From contig JAIVFJ010000177.1 of assembly GCA_025765615.1 (NCBI GenBank), positions 62,001 to 126,000 on the forward strand: DNA of 64,000 nt, read 5' to 3'. The notes below the pieces were generated by a model. It was not told where the DNA came from and searched no databases. It saw only the letters and a list, made by a program, of their open reading frames with translations. Shown here piece after piece: positions 1 through 10,353 of the stretch (position 1 is its first letter; each line of letters opens with the position of its first letter). A program made the position numbers and the translations under genes. This stretch comes from Zopfochytrium polystomum. Taxonomy: Eukaryota; Chytridiomycota; Chytridiomycetes; Chytridiales; Chytridiaceae.

Positions 1-1412
1 GGAATGTCGTTTCCTGCGGTTGCCCCGCTGTGATCCACGGGTGCGCTCTGACCTGGGTGATGGTGAGGCGCTTTTTCGGGTTTATGGTGAGGAGCTTGGA
101 AATGAGGTCTCGGCAGTCTGTTTGCGGGAGTCCGCATGGATGGTGTTGTTTTATTAGTGTTAAAGCGTCGCTGCCCACTCGCTAATACAATGCACACACA
201 CTCTTTCGCGAAACCATCAACCGTGAATCTACATCCTTGATCACCTCTCACTCACCCGGCGACACAAAGTCTGGCACATCGTACACGCCCTTCATGATCG
301 AGTCGTACAGCGCCGTAATATTGCTGTCCGCAAAGGGCAGGTCCCCGACGACCATCGCGTAAATGTTAATACCAAGAGACCACATATCCACTTCCGGCCC
401 GATGTAGCGCTTGCCCTCGATCAGCTCGGGCGCTGAGTACACCGGCGACCCGCAGCACGTCTTTAGCGTCCTATTCTTGTCAAAGACGTTGGATAGGCCA
501 AAGTCTGCCCGAACGAAGAGTGTTTTTACAATAATACGATAAGTAGTTAAATGAACGTTTGAGATTCTTAAAGCCCTCTCAGCCCTCCAATCTTCCCAAA
601 CGCCAGCTTCTACTTGGCCGTCAGAGCACGAAAAAAATGTGAGGGAAAAGCGGCTTCATTTCTCTTACCTGACAGCTTTGCGCGGCCTCTCGCATCCAGC
701 AGGATATTCTCAGCCTTGAGGTCCCTGTGCACGACCCCTCGGCCGTGGCAAAACGCGAGCGCGTCGACGACCTGCCGCGTCAGCACCCTCGCCTCCTCTT
801 CATCCAGCCGCCCCTTGCTCACAATGTAGTCCAGCAGCTCCCCGCCCGGAGCGTGCTCCACCACCAAGCATAGCTCCCGCCGCGTCTCCATCACCTCGTA
901 CAGCCGAATAATGTGTGGGTGGTCCAGCATCGCCATGATCTGCGCTTCCCGATGGATGTTGCGCAGAGAGTACTCGTCGGGGAGGCGCACCTTCTCGATC
1001 GACTTGATCGCGACCTGTATTCGCGTTAATCGTGAGGAGGGACGGGGTGAGCGGAGTCACCAACAAAGTGCACCAAGCCCTAACACCGATGAAGAGAGAG
1101 AATCAAGAGAACCTGGTAGTTCGTCAGCCGGTGCACCGCCAGCTTGACCCGCGCAAACGACCCCTCGCCAATCGTCCGCACGATCTCGTAGTTGCCGACA
1201 AACCTGTGCTTCTCCTGCCCCGCAGCCGCCACCGCCACCGAGGTCGCTGTCGCCCCGTTCGCTGCCGCCACGCCGCCAGCCGCCCCTGATCCGCCCGTCC
1301 CACCCGCTTGCACCGCGCTGGATGACGACGGCGTTCGACTGCTGCTGGGGATGACCGACGGACGCCGCGAGACGGTTGGGCCTGGGATTGCCCTCGACGG
1401 CTCCAGCTGCAT
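1..1412 (-). CDS. Ser/Thr protein kinase, Snf1/AMPK-related (CAMK group), 3' partial
   Basis: Four minus-strand exons join in frame: 1412-1113, 1014-669, 504-256 and 117 to beyond the left edge. The introns (1015-1112, 118-255, 505-668) all have GT-AG ends. About 337 residues are visible. A Ser/Ala-rich leader of about 70 residues precedes the kinase domain. The Gly-loop is IGEGSFARV (81-89), the ATP lysine is in VAIK (K104), the helix C Glu is E123, the catalytic loop is HRDLKAEN (196-203), DFG is at 216-218, then SAPEL and WSLGINIYAM in the activation and F-helix region. The last exon reads DCRDLISKLL through HPWI, which is subdomain XI. All catalytic residues are present, so it should be active. 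The helix C and GINIYAM signatures resemble AMPK-related kinases of the HUNK/KIN type. I cannot name an orthologue. The start at 1412 is the first in-frame ATG of a well-formed exon. Confidence 0.9.
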
Positions 1413-2951
1413 CGTCTCCTGGCCCAGAGTAGGTTTCCTATCTTCTAACCTCGAGCTCGTCCGATTTTACCGCTGCTAGTCCTCGTTTGGGGGCAGCTGG
1501 TGTTGTTCGCGCCCCCCACCAGCCTGCTGCGGTTTCCTGGCTCGGTACACACCGCACACGTTATGGGCTCTCGGCTTGGGGTTTTTTTTTTGTGACCCTG
1601 CTCCCAGGCCTCTTCTTCGGGGGCTTATACCAAAAAAGCGATGAGATCGAAGCTCCGCCCGCAGTGTTTTGCCGGCTGTGCTGGGCTCACGCTGAAGAAG
1701 CGGCGCTGGGGTAGACCTCGCTGGATAATGTGGTGCGCGTGAGCAGGCCCCTTGGTGTGGCTTTGTGGGTCAGTTGACGGGTTGCTGGGTGTACTCGCGC
1801 TGGGAAAACGCGTAGTCGCGTTTCGCGCCTGAGTTTTTGCGTGATTTTTCGCTGAAAAGAAAAAGTTTCTTTTCCGTCCGCATTCGCTTCCTCGCGTACA
1901 GCTCCGTTTTATTAATGAACCTTTCAGTGTCATATGCGAGAGAAAAGAGTAGAGGGAGTGGCTACGCGGTACAAGACGTTGAACAACCACGATGCGTCGG
2001 CAAGCGAACTATCGTACTTGCACCTTCATAAGTTGTTGAGAGTTTTACACAAGGACGGAGCGGCGTTTGGCAGAACGTTTCAAGGAATAAATACGGTCAC
2101 TATCCGCCAAAAACGACAACGGCGATTCAGGAGGTTGTTACCATGAGCTGACGGTAGCGACCGGCGACCGCGTAGCGCCAACAGATTGAGGGTGCGTACT
2201 ATAGTGCCGCGTTCTCAGCGACTACGCGTACAGCGCGAGCGGCTCACTCTTTCTGGTTTGGTCTGTCTTCGTGTCGATCGCCGAACGCGAGGGACAATTT
2301 GCACTAAAAGAAAGCCAAAAAAGCCAAAAACTTAAATTCGAAAATAAGGAGCGAGACAGAGACAGAGAGACAGAGACAGAGAGACAGACAGAGAAAGAAA
2401 GAGAGAGAGAGAGAGAGTGTGTGTGTGTGTGTGGGTGTGTGTTTGTGCGAGGGTAGCGAGTGGACAAACGAGGAAGCCGATTATTCCACGCATTCTACTA
2501 CTCTCACGGGCATCGTCGCCACCATCATCGCCGAGCCCTTTCCACGGCTGCAGCTCATCGCGCTTCCCCGTGAACGAAAACGCGCGCGCAGGTCTGATCA
2601 ACCGGGCTCCTGCCCGATCACACGAGTGAGATCATTTCACCGCCTTCATTGTGTGTCACCCTCGCCAAGGCTGCCCTGCCCGATACGCTTCATTTTTCAG
2701 TTCCCCTTTGATCGCTCGGTCTAGGTCTTGCCTGACCCGCTGCCTCAACATGCCCTAGATCTCCGGTGGTCTCTCCTCGGTTTCCTGTCCATCAGCACCG
2801 CTTGCAGTTTTCATCGAGCTTGTTGGACCGTCCCCGATCTCCTCACCACCAACCCGACCTCGCCCCCTCCATAAAATCATCGAAGGTTCCGATCGTCCCA
2901 CAACGAACATCCGCATAACCTAGATTGCTTCACACAAGAGCGAAAAGCACA
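1413..2951. other. Divergent intergenic region between kinase and RSP3
   Basis: The two flanking genes diverge, so both promoters lie here. The stretch is unremarkable except for a purine/GT simple-sequence tract near 2344-2450. No convincing gene is seen: open frames here cross the microsatellite or lack homology. Confidence 0.5.
2344..2452. repeat. Compound microsatellite (GACAGA / GA / GT)
   Basis: Runs of GACAGA and GA units pass directly into a GT run. The tract creates spurious Ser/Leu- or Arg/Glu-rich frames on both strands. Confidence 0.9.
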
Positions 2952-4305
2952 ATGCTAACCGCCCCTGCCCAACCGCCAAACCCGATGGCGGGCCCTCGCG
3001 CCTCGGCCGCCGGCCTCGACGGCCAGAGTCACAACATGAGCTCCACCGTAGCCGCAGGCGCGGCCCCCGCCGCGGCTCCAACGGCGGCAGACCCGTACTC
3101 GTTCGCGTCGCACCCGAAAGCGATCTCCGCAGCAGCTGGTCACCGCGCAAAGTATCGCGATCCTTACGAGAAGGAGCCGGCGCCTGCGTGAGTGCCACAC
3201 TCTTTCGGCGGGTGGAATTTCGGTTGTGCCCTCTGTTGCGCAAAAAATAGACAGGGACCTCGTAACACGCAACACTTTCGTCCTGACTTCTGAGCAGGCC
3301 CGTCAACATTATGTTCGACCGACGTATCCACCGTGGAAACACGTACGCGTCGCCAGCGATTCCACTCGTGAGAGCTCTTTCTTTTCTTCGCTCGATCCCA
3401 TTAGAGTTTTCTAATCGACACCATACTGACACCCCTTCGTATTTGCACACACCACCGCAACGTTCAGAACGCGCAACCCGACCCAGTCCAGCTGCAAAAG
3501 CAAAACGACCTCAAACGCCGGCTCAAAGCGCACCGGCGTCTCCAAGCGCAGCGCCGCCTGCGCACACCGGAGCCCGCCGAGGGCCGCCGCCACATCGACG
3601 TCCAGACCGACCTCTACCTCGAAGAGCTAACCGACAAGGTCCCCGAGTCGCAGCACGCCACCCAGACCGACGCCTTCCTCGACCGCGCCCCGAGCCCGCT
3701 CTACATCCCGCAAAAGTCGGGCGTCGACGCCGCCACCCAGGTCCGCGACGGCGAGCTGTTTGACTTTGACTACGAGGTCGGCCCCGTGCTCGAAGTCCTT
3801 GTTGGGAAGACACTCGAGCAGGCCGTGATGGAGGTGCACGAAGAGGAGGAGCTTGAAATGTTGAAGAAGCATCAGGTTTGTGCGAGTTCGAGTAGCTGTT
3901 GCGTTCCTTCCTATCCTCCGCGTCATTGATCGCGACCCACTTCTCACTGAACGCTGCAAACAAAAAAGATGGCGTTCGAAGCGCGACGACACGCCGAAGC
4001 CGCCGAAGTCCAGCGGCTGGAAGACGCCGAGCGGCGGCGCACCGAGGAGAAGGAGCGGCGGCTGGCCGAGCAGATTCGGATCCTGCGCGAGAAGCAGGAG
4101 GCCGCAGAAAAGATCTCGGCGCGCGCGTTCGCGCAGTCGTATCTCAACAACCTCGTGCCGTCTGTGTTTGACTCGCTCTCCACGAACGGCTACTTTTACG
4201 ACGTCGTCGAGAAGGAGGTCGAAGGGCTCTTTCTGCCGTGGCTCAACACGCAGGTTGATGCGGCGGTGGATAGACTCGTGCTGGCGAGGGCATTGGTGGA
4301 TGGTA

Positions 4306-4343
<38 letters not shown>

Positions 4344-4552
4344 GCAAGAGAATACACTTCCCTTCACTTTCCGACTCTCTTATCACTAATCTCGCCTCAC
4401 TTTCACTTACTCGACTCCTCCCAAACACTTTCAATGCCCATGTTCATCCGCGATGCGCCGACAAAACTATTTCCAACGATCCAGATATTATTCTCAACTC
4501 TTTGAGATCGTTCAAAAGCAAACGAAGTGAAAGTCTAAAGAAGAAAAAGTAA
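2952..4552 (+). CDS. RSP3: Radial spoke protein 3 (axonemal AKAP-like, RSPH3 family)
   Basis: Exons 2952-3187, 3298-3367, 3468-3875, 3969-4302 and 4485-4552 join in frame to 371 residues. RSP3 is the stalk dimer of the radial spoke that links outer doublets to the central pair in motile 9+2 flagella. The family core is clear: NIMFDRRIHRGNTYA, then GRRHIDVQTDLYLEELTDK, then CQTDAF-type and FDFDYEV blocks, a long charged coiled coil (about 240-290), and ARAFAQSYLNNLVPSVFDSL followed by GYFYD. These are the conserved RSP3 segments in their usual order. The last exon encodes only DIILNSLRSFKSK and a Lys-rich tail. Intron 4 starts four bases before a (GT)n tract. The start follows an A-rich leader; an in-frame ATG at 2925 is possible. 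The N-terminal 60 residues are Ala/Pro-rich and not conserved. An intact gene implies a flagellated zoospore stage. Confidence 0.93.
4310..4342. repeat. (GT)n microsatellite inside RSP3 intron 4
   Basis: A pure GT run begins a few bases after the intron 4 donor at 4303. It offers many alternative GT dinucleotides, although only the first has a good donor consensus. Confidence 0.95.
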
Positions 4553-5201
4553 ACCGGAATGTGAATGAAAAATTGAGAGCGAAAATAAAGTGGATAGTTG
4601 TTGCCTCCTAGAAGTTGAACTCCACTCTTTCATCGTCCTATCATTTTCCTGTTCCTTGCTGTATTATTCGTGAGTTCTTTTACGTCCTTCGTAGAAGCAT
4701 ATGTAACTTTGGCGATAGAACTCAAGCGGTCACGCTCATTTTCAACAGTGTGGCTGCCGGGCCACGCGTGGCAACGCGTGAGGCGCCGCGACGCGACGGG
4801 ACGCGAAAAGCCATTGACGAGCTCGTCGCGTGTGGCCTCCGATCGCTTCTGTCTGTCTGTCTCTGCTCTGGACAATTTTAAATTATCTATCACCCTGTAT
4901 TGTTTTTGCAAAAGGAGACGCAAGGGCAGAGGCAGGAACAGGAATAGCAGTTGCAATTGGATTCGTGGCATTCCATTCGCGAAGACTCTTGCCCGTCAGA
5001 TATGCTGAGGAAAGATCAGCGACCCGCCCACTCTCCTGCATACATATCGGCTTTCGCTCCTTGCCATCCTGTAATCGCAAAGGCGCCAGCGCGGCTCTCC
5101 CGCCCAGTTCTATTTCTGCAGTTTTCCCTCCAACTGGCAATCAAACAGTCGTTTCCTCGGCCGCTCGCCACTGCCGCTGCGAGGCTCCCGATCCGGTTGA
5201 A
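4553..5201. other. Intergenic, RSP3 to G-alpha
   Basis: About 650 bases with no supported gene. It should hold the RSP3 3' end and the G-alpha promoter and leader. No RNA gene or repeat is recognised. Confidence 0.4.
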
Positions 5202-6589
5202 ATGCCGCTCTCCTCATCACCGCCGTCCGTGGGCGGCGGTTGCGGTTGTGGAGGCGGTGGGGTCCTCGCGGAGGAGCAGCAGCTTCAGCGAACCGCCATG
5301 TCCGAGGAGGCTGCTCGTAGAAACAAAGAGATCGAAAGGCAGATCCATGAAGACGCTCTCAAGAGAGGCACCGCGCCGCGTATACTGCTGCTGGGTGAGT
5401 TGGAGTACGCGCGGTTGCAGATAAACGTTGAGTCTATTGGCGAGCCGGTATTGAATCCTTTCTCCACCAACGACGACAAAATTCAGGAACCGGCGACGCC
5501 GGCAAGTCGACCATCATGAAACAGCTCCGCCTCCTTTACGGCAACGACTATTCCCGAGACGAGCGCCTGCAGTTCCGTATGGCCCTCCTCGACAATCTTT
5601 TTACCACGGCCCGCCTCCTCGTCGCGTCGATGCAGACCTTGCAGATTCCTTATGGAAACGGCGACAGCGGCTTGGGACTCTCCCGCGACATCCATACCGA
5701 CGAAGAGGGAGCCAAAGAGCTTGATCGTAGTGCGACGGGCGCAGCACCAACAGTCGAGGGGATGGAGGCAACCACGCCGGCAGACTCTGTCCAACACGCC
5801 GCAGAGCGAATCGTCGCGTTCACTATGCCACCAGCCCTCACCCCTTCAGAACAGCAAGCGACCCCAACATTTTCAACAGCACCAACAACCCTCGCCGCTC
5901 CACCTGAAGACATTGTGGACGCGCTCGAGGTGCTCTGGCGAGACCCGGGTGTGCGCACTTGCGCCGCCCGCGGGAACGAGTTTGGGCTGATGGATTCGTG
6001 CGAGTTGTGAGTTCTTTCCCTTTCTTAGACCCTTGCCCCTCCAACTAACACCAGATGTTCAAGTTTGATGACCCATTGCCGTGAGATCTGCAGCGCCTCC
6101 TACATCCCCCCCAACGACCACATTGTCCGCATCCGCAAGGTCACCACCGCCGTATCAGAAACTCGCCTGACGATGCTCGGCAAACCAGTCCTATTCTACG
6201 ACGTGGGCGGTCAAAAACGATTCAGGACAAAGTGGGCTCCGTTCTTCGACGACGTCACCGCCATCATCTTTGTCGCCTCGCTAAGCTGCTACGATCAGAA
6301 CCTGGATGAGGATAGCTCAATTAATCGAAGTACGGTTGTGCGGTTTTGCAGATGGCTGTTGCAAATGACTGACTCGCTTCGCTTCTCGCTCCTGATAAAA
6401 AAAAAAAAAAATAAAAAAAAGTGACCGACTCGCTGTCCGCTTTCGGCTGCATCTGCAACCACACCCTACTCCAGAAAATCCCGGTGATTCTGTTTCTGAA
6501 CAAGACTGACGTTTTTGGTACGAAGGTCAAGACCTCACCGATCGCCAAGTACTTTCCTGATTACACTGGTAACGAGCGTCATGATCATG

Positions 6590-6625
<36 letters not shown>

Positions 6626-6879
6626 GAGAAAGAAAGAAAGACTTACCTCCCAACCTCCCTCCTTTCGACTCGCACGAATCGATTGCACAAGGTGGTTCAT
6701 CGCGGTCAGCAGGAGCAAAGTTCTTCCAAAACAAGTTCCTGGCAATGGCGCGCAATCCCGACAAGGAAATTAACGTGCACTTTACGTGGGCGACGGACAC
6801 CACACAGACGCGAAAGATCCTGAACGAGGTGTTTGAGGCAGTTTTCGACGCCAACTTGAGGGACTTGGGTGTTTCATAG
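5202..6879 (+). CDS. Heterotrimeric G-protein alpha subunit, divergent
   Basis: Exons 5202 (or 5298)-5394, 5487-6006, 6064-6329, 6422-6568 and 6692-6879 join in frame. The product is 405 residues from the ATG at 5298, or 437 from 5202; the usual length is about 353. Numbering here is from 5298. The P-loop is GTGDAGKST (33-41), where most family members have GAGESGKST. Switch I has IRKVTT with a candidate Arg finger R230. Switch II is DVGGQ with the catalytic Gln Q256. NKTD is at 321-324. The guanine-binding TCAT motif is TWAT (W376). The C-terminus is NLRDLGVS, without the Cys four from the end that pertussis toxin modifies in Gi types. An Ala/Thr/Pro-rich insert sits in the helical domain (about residues 85-180). 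No Met-Gly start for myristoylation is visible. The acceptor at 6063 was chosen because it restores helical-domain spacing. It probably acts at the plasma membrane below a GPCR. Confidence 0.92.
6592..6623. repeat. (GA)n microsatellite in G-alpha intron 4
   Basis: A GA run lies within the intron between 6569 and 6691. It is non-coding if the splice model is right. Confidence 0.9.
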
Positions 6880-7680
6880 AGCTTCGGGAGTATGAAAAAA
6901 AAAAAAACAACAACATATTCTGATGAGCGCGCACAAATCTTCAATGCTACATTTCAGAAAGCCCGCAATTTTCCGCACTCGCCTTTACTTGATTCCCTGT
7001 AATGCCATTTGTTCTTCATCGCGGTTTAACTTTTTTCGCCCGCCTGCGGTACGTTGCCGCCGCACCCTAGACGGACGCGCGCGCCCTTCACTGTTCGTTG
7101 TTTCTCCAAGAAATGTGAGACTGTGCTCTCTAACTCCTCACCTTGGGCCAAAGGTGGAAACTAGAGCATGGACCTAAATACCAAACCTGACTAATGAAGA
7201 GGGGCAAAAGGAGGGTGTCCAGGGGCACTAGACAGGAAAGTGTATTTGGAGTCTGAAAAAAAGGCAAAGAAAAAAACAAAGAAATCAATCTCCAACACAA
7301 AATATGCCCCCACGTATCACGTGATAATCGAAGGAGGGAATAAAAGAAAAGAACTTGTGCTTTGATCCCATCTCCGTCTCACCTCCGGCCGTGGTCGTCT
7401 CGTCCCCATCACGCTCGTCGCCCCCCATTTTCTGCCAATCACCACCTGGATCTCAACTGTTTCTGGGACAGTAGTTTGGGGAGGTTGTCTCCAATTTTTG
7501 GGTATCCGAGCCATCTCACCTCATCATGACGTGCTGCTCAATGCAGCATCAGCACCACCTGCCATTTCGATGTCGTCACAGTCTGTCTTGTCCTCATCCT
7601 CATCGTCCTTGCAGCCAGCAACGAAACCATCGTGTCCAGCAACTGCAGCCCCAGCTGGGGGAATGGAAAAGCCCTTTCAC
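6880..7680. other. Intergenic with degraded sequence before the hAT relic
   Basis: This includes the G-alpha 3' end (A-rich run near 6896) and about 700 bases without a supported gene. I see no tRNA, terminal inverted repeat or intact ORF. Confidence 0.4.
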
Positions 7681-7689
7681 ACATGTGAC

Positions 7690-8620
7690 TGCTGACGCTG
7701 CCACCAGTAACGAAGCATTTGGCGCTGTATAGTCTTCGGTGCCAAACTGCAACGAGTTGGGGGGATGAGATCAACACCAGCTGTGAAGATGCGCCAGTGG
7801 GAGCGCTGGACACAAACGAAACGTTGGGACTCTTTCGACAGTGTCGGGTACCTCGATCCCTCGCATACTTTTGAGCACACCTTCTAGTCCTATCAGGTAT
7901 GTGGAGATTGGTGTGGAGAGGAGAGGTGAGAGGACAACTCAGGTGGCCAATCTGCAAGCTTGGACTCTACCTGGAGCAAACCATTGATATGAACGACGAT
8001 GCCCCAGTTATTGTTGCTGAGTGCGAGATCCTGGAAGTTTACAGCGTGCCTCGCACTGCCTTCCTCCTCCTGCTCACAGAAGGATGCAATGACCTACACA
8101 AGGAGTGTGAGACAAACGGGGCGCGTGCAGTGCTTCACCCGACGGTACTCGATCGCAAACTTCGTCATGTAGTAGGTTGAGTTCCATCTTGTTGAGACGC
8201 CAATGGGGGGTACCCAAGGCTTCTTGTTCGCATAGCCGCAATGCTTGGCCCATCTTTCTCGTCTTGCAGGAGATTTCCGCACGGTACGGAAGATTCGACG
8301 CAAGGAGTTGGCAGGGTGATAGATGGTTGTGGTCGGCTGCATGTGTGCAGCCCCGGTCTTGGAGTCACCATCTTCCTCAATCTCCTTGATTCCCAGTGCT
8401 TTGATGAAGTCTTGTGCAGATCGATTGAGGCCCGTGGCGGATGCAGCGAAGAAAGTAGTCCCCGCTTAACCATCATGAACACTCTTGGCGATTGCCCATT
8501 TACGATGGCCAGGGGCAGTACGCATCTTAGTCCATATGTTGCCTGTGCTGCGATCTTCACCAAGGTAGAATACTGTGGGACGATGGATGTGGGGGAAAAG
8601 TACTGTCACGTCACAGTCTG
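7690..8620 (-). pseudogene. hAT-superfamily transposase relic (catalytic to dimerisation region)
   Basis: Reading the minus strand, about 8320-8165 encodes SPARRERWAKHCGYANKKPW, then IGVSTRWNSTYYM. The latter matches the conserved TRWNSTY block of hAT transposases. Further downstream (about 7850-7690) RYPTLSKESQRFVCV is followed, one frame over, by IFTAGVDLIPPTRCSLAP, which corresponds to the C-terminal hAT dimerisation domain (PTLS, then SERxFS/TAG and NRLSP). Several frameshifts and stops separate the pieces, so the copy is dead. I could not define terminal inverted repeats or an 8-bp target duplication. The family is securely recognised; the borders are not. Confidence 0.8.
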
Positions 8621-8639
8621 ATGGTGAAGTGAACCAAGC

Positions 8640-9058
8640 AGCCCCCCCCGCTCACCTTTACTGGATTGTGTAACAACACCTACTCGAACCAGCATCAATC
8701 CTCTATTGCCCAGAGCAGGACTGGCAGTGTCCCCAATATCCTCCAAATTTACGTGTACCTCAACCTCCTCGTCCCCATCCTCACCTTCACTGTATTCATT
8801 TCCCTCACTCTCAACCTCAACCCTGGCCCTCTCTCCTCGACGCTGTTCCCCTCTGGTAGTGCTCTTACTGCGCGATCAGGGAGTTGGTGTTTGAGTGCGA
8901 GTCCCAGTCAAATGAACTCGTCCCTTGGGTGGTGGTGTGGCAGCAGGAGTGATTTCATCGCCTTTGCCCTTCCCTTAACTGCGACAGCTGGTTTACGGAT
9001 AAAGTGCAAGAAAAACCTGATTTTTGGCCATATGTGAGGTTAGTGCACCTTTGGAGGC
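8640..9058. other. Probable 5' part of the hAT element, unreadable
   Basis: This lies between the recognisable transposase core and the PB1-like fragment. The minus strand shows short Lys/Arg-rich and SKGALTSHMAKN-like pieces that might be a decayed BED zinc finger. That is too weak to call separately. Confidence 0.3.
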
Positions 9059-9357
9059 CTATAGCTCACTGAAGTGATTGGCGACATGTGATTTTGAGGT
9101 AAGTGACTGTGATGTACTTTTTGAAGAGGAATACGATGACGCAGTTGGCTGCGAACGCTTGCTTGGTAAAATTTCTTGTGTGAGTTCTACAAAAACCAAC
9201 TCAATGGGAACAGCAATCTTCCAACAGGTAACAACAAGCTGAAGCAAATCTTCGAGACCAGTGGTGGTAGGAACAGAGATCTTTCTGTTCTTGCCACCAT
9301 ACTCAAAGATTTTAGTCCACGCAGTCACCACTTCTGCTGGAGAGCTTTTGGCAGATT
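9059..9357 (-). pseudogene. PB1/ubiquitin-like domain fragment, related to the NLR N-terminus at 48.8 kb
   Basis: The minus strand reads AWTKIFEYGGKNRKISVP, TTGLEDLLQLV, then CWKIAVPIELVFVE. This matches the N-terminus of the TIR-NACHT protein at 48774 (SWTVVFELGDTGRKIEVP, STSFADLHQLV, RWNITGPIELVYVD) at roughly half of about 50 aligned positions with no internal gap. The fold is suggested by the beta-strand, helix, LVYVD pattern typical of PB1 domains. A plausible acceptor (TTTTCAG, ending at 9358) precedes the fragment. After the conserved block it becomes Ser/Lys-rich (SKSHVANHFSEL) and stops. It may be the first domain of the adjacent hAT transposase or an independent gene piece. Confidence 0.6.
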
Positions 9358-9359
9358 CT

Positions 9360-10353
9360 GAAAACAGAGTGTGAGACCAGTGAGAATCGTAATAAGAAAA
9401 ATTGAGAGAGGGCAGGGAGGTCTGGACTGTGGAGGGGAGTCAGTTGTTTGGAGATGGGTTGAGTTGTTCAACTGATTCCTGGTTAGTGCCAGAAAAAGCA
9501 GCGAGAAGGCGCAAAACTGTTTCTTTGATGGGTGATTGCCCGCCGTTAGATCCAGCAATAAAACGGTCGACGCCCTGCATCTTTTCTCGTCGCTCATGCC
9601 GTAACTGCCGAGAAAAACGAGCGGGAGAATGCAAGGGGGGGAAGGGTGCGCGGATACAGGTGCAGGGCAGTGCGTCAATTGAGTCCTTTCATTTGTTGTG
9701 TGTGTGGCGGCGCGCCTCCTCCGCCAAACAACATCGTCGCTGTCCTAACCCTTCCGCCCGCCCCGCGCTTGATCGACATCGTCCTTGAACAAAGCCGAGC
9801 GCTGTTTATACTGCGTCCCTTCCATCCCCGCAGTGCGTGGTCAAGATGGTGCAAGTCGTGCTGGTCGACGACGACGCCCGTTTGCGAGGTCTCGCGGAAA
9901 ACAATCCCACAGCTTCTCTTCGTCCAGCCCGTCTGCTCGCGCTGCGCGACGCGCAACCAGCGGCGTCCCCGGGACGTCCCCCGATCGCGACATCGATCGG
10001 CTCCACGCGGACAGGCGGGAGAGCGATGGCCAGTGCGGAGCTTTCCTTTTTGGCCATTGCCATCGCGACAGGCGCAAGAGGGAGCTCGAGGCGGAGTGTG
10101 GACTTGGTAGTGGCGGCGTTGGTAATTGGAGGCGTCGAATCCAACCGACCGTTTCACGAATAGTAGCGGCTTGCCCGGTCCAGTGTGTAATTTATGCAAC
10201 GGTCCTGGTTGTCGCGCGGCGTCGTCGTGGTCGTTCGAGATCGCCACACGTGAGTGCTTGCAACGCGATGCGACGAACGAAGACGCGAGTTCGATCGATC
10301 GAGGGTTGAGGAGGCCCCCCTTACACCACACCACTCACTATTTACAAACCAGA
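9360..10353. other. Intergenic, unresolved long open frames
   Basis: Several overlapping open frames cover 9640-10330 on both strands. None shows a recognisable motif and all are Arg/Ala-rich in the manner of GC-rich shadow frames. The F-box gene promoter should lie in the last few hundred bases. Confidence 0.3.

Noticed and set aside
9675..10334. A 219-residue minus-strand frame and overlapping plus frames before the F-box gene
   Set aside because: No motif, Arg/Cys-rich composition, overlapping the F-box gene start. Likely shadows of GC-rich sequence.
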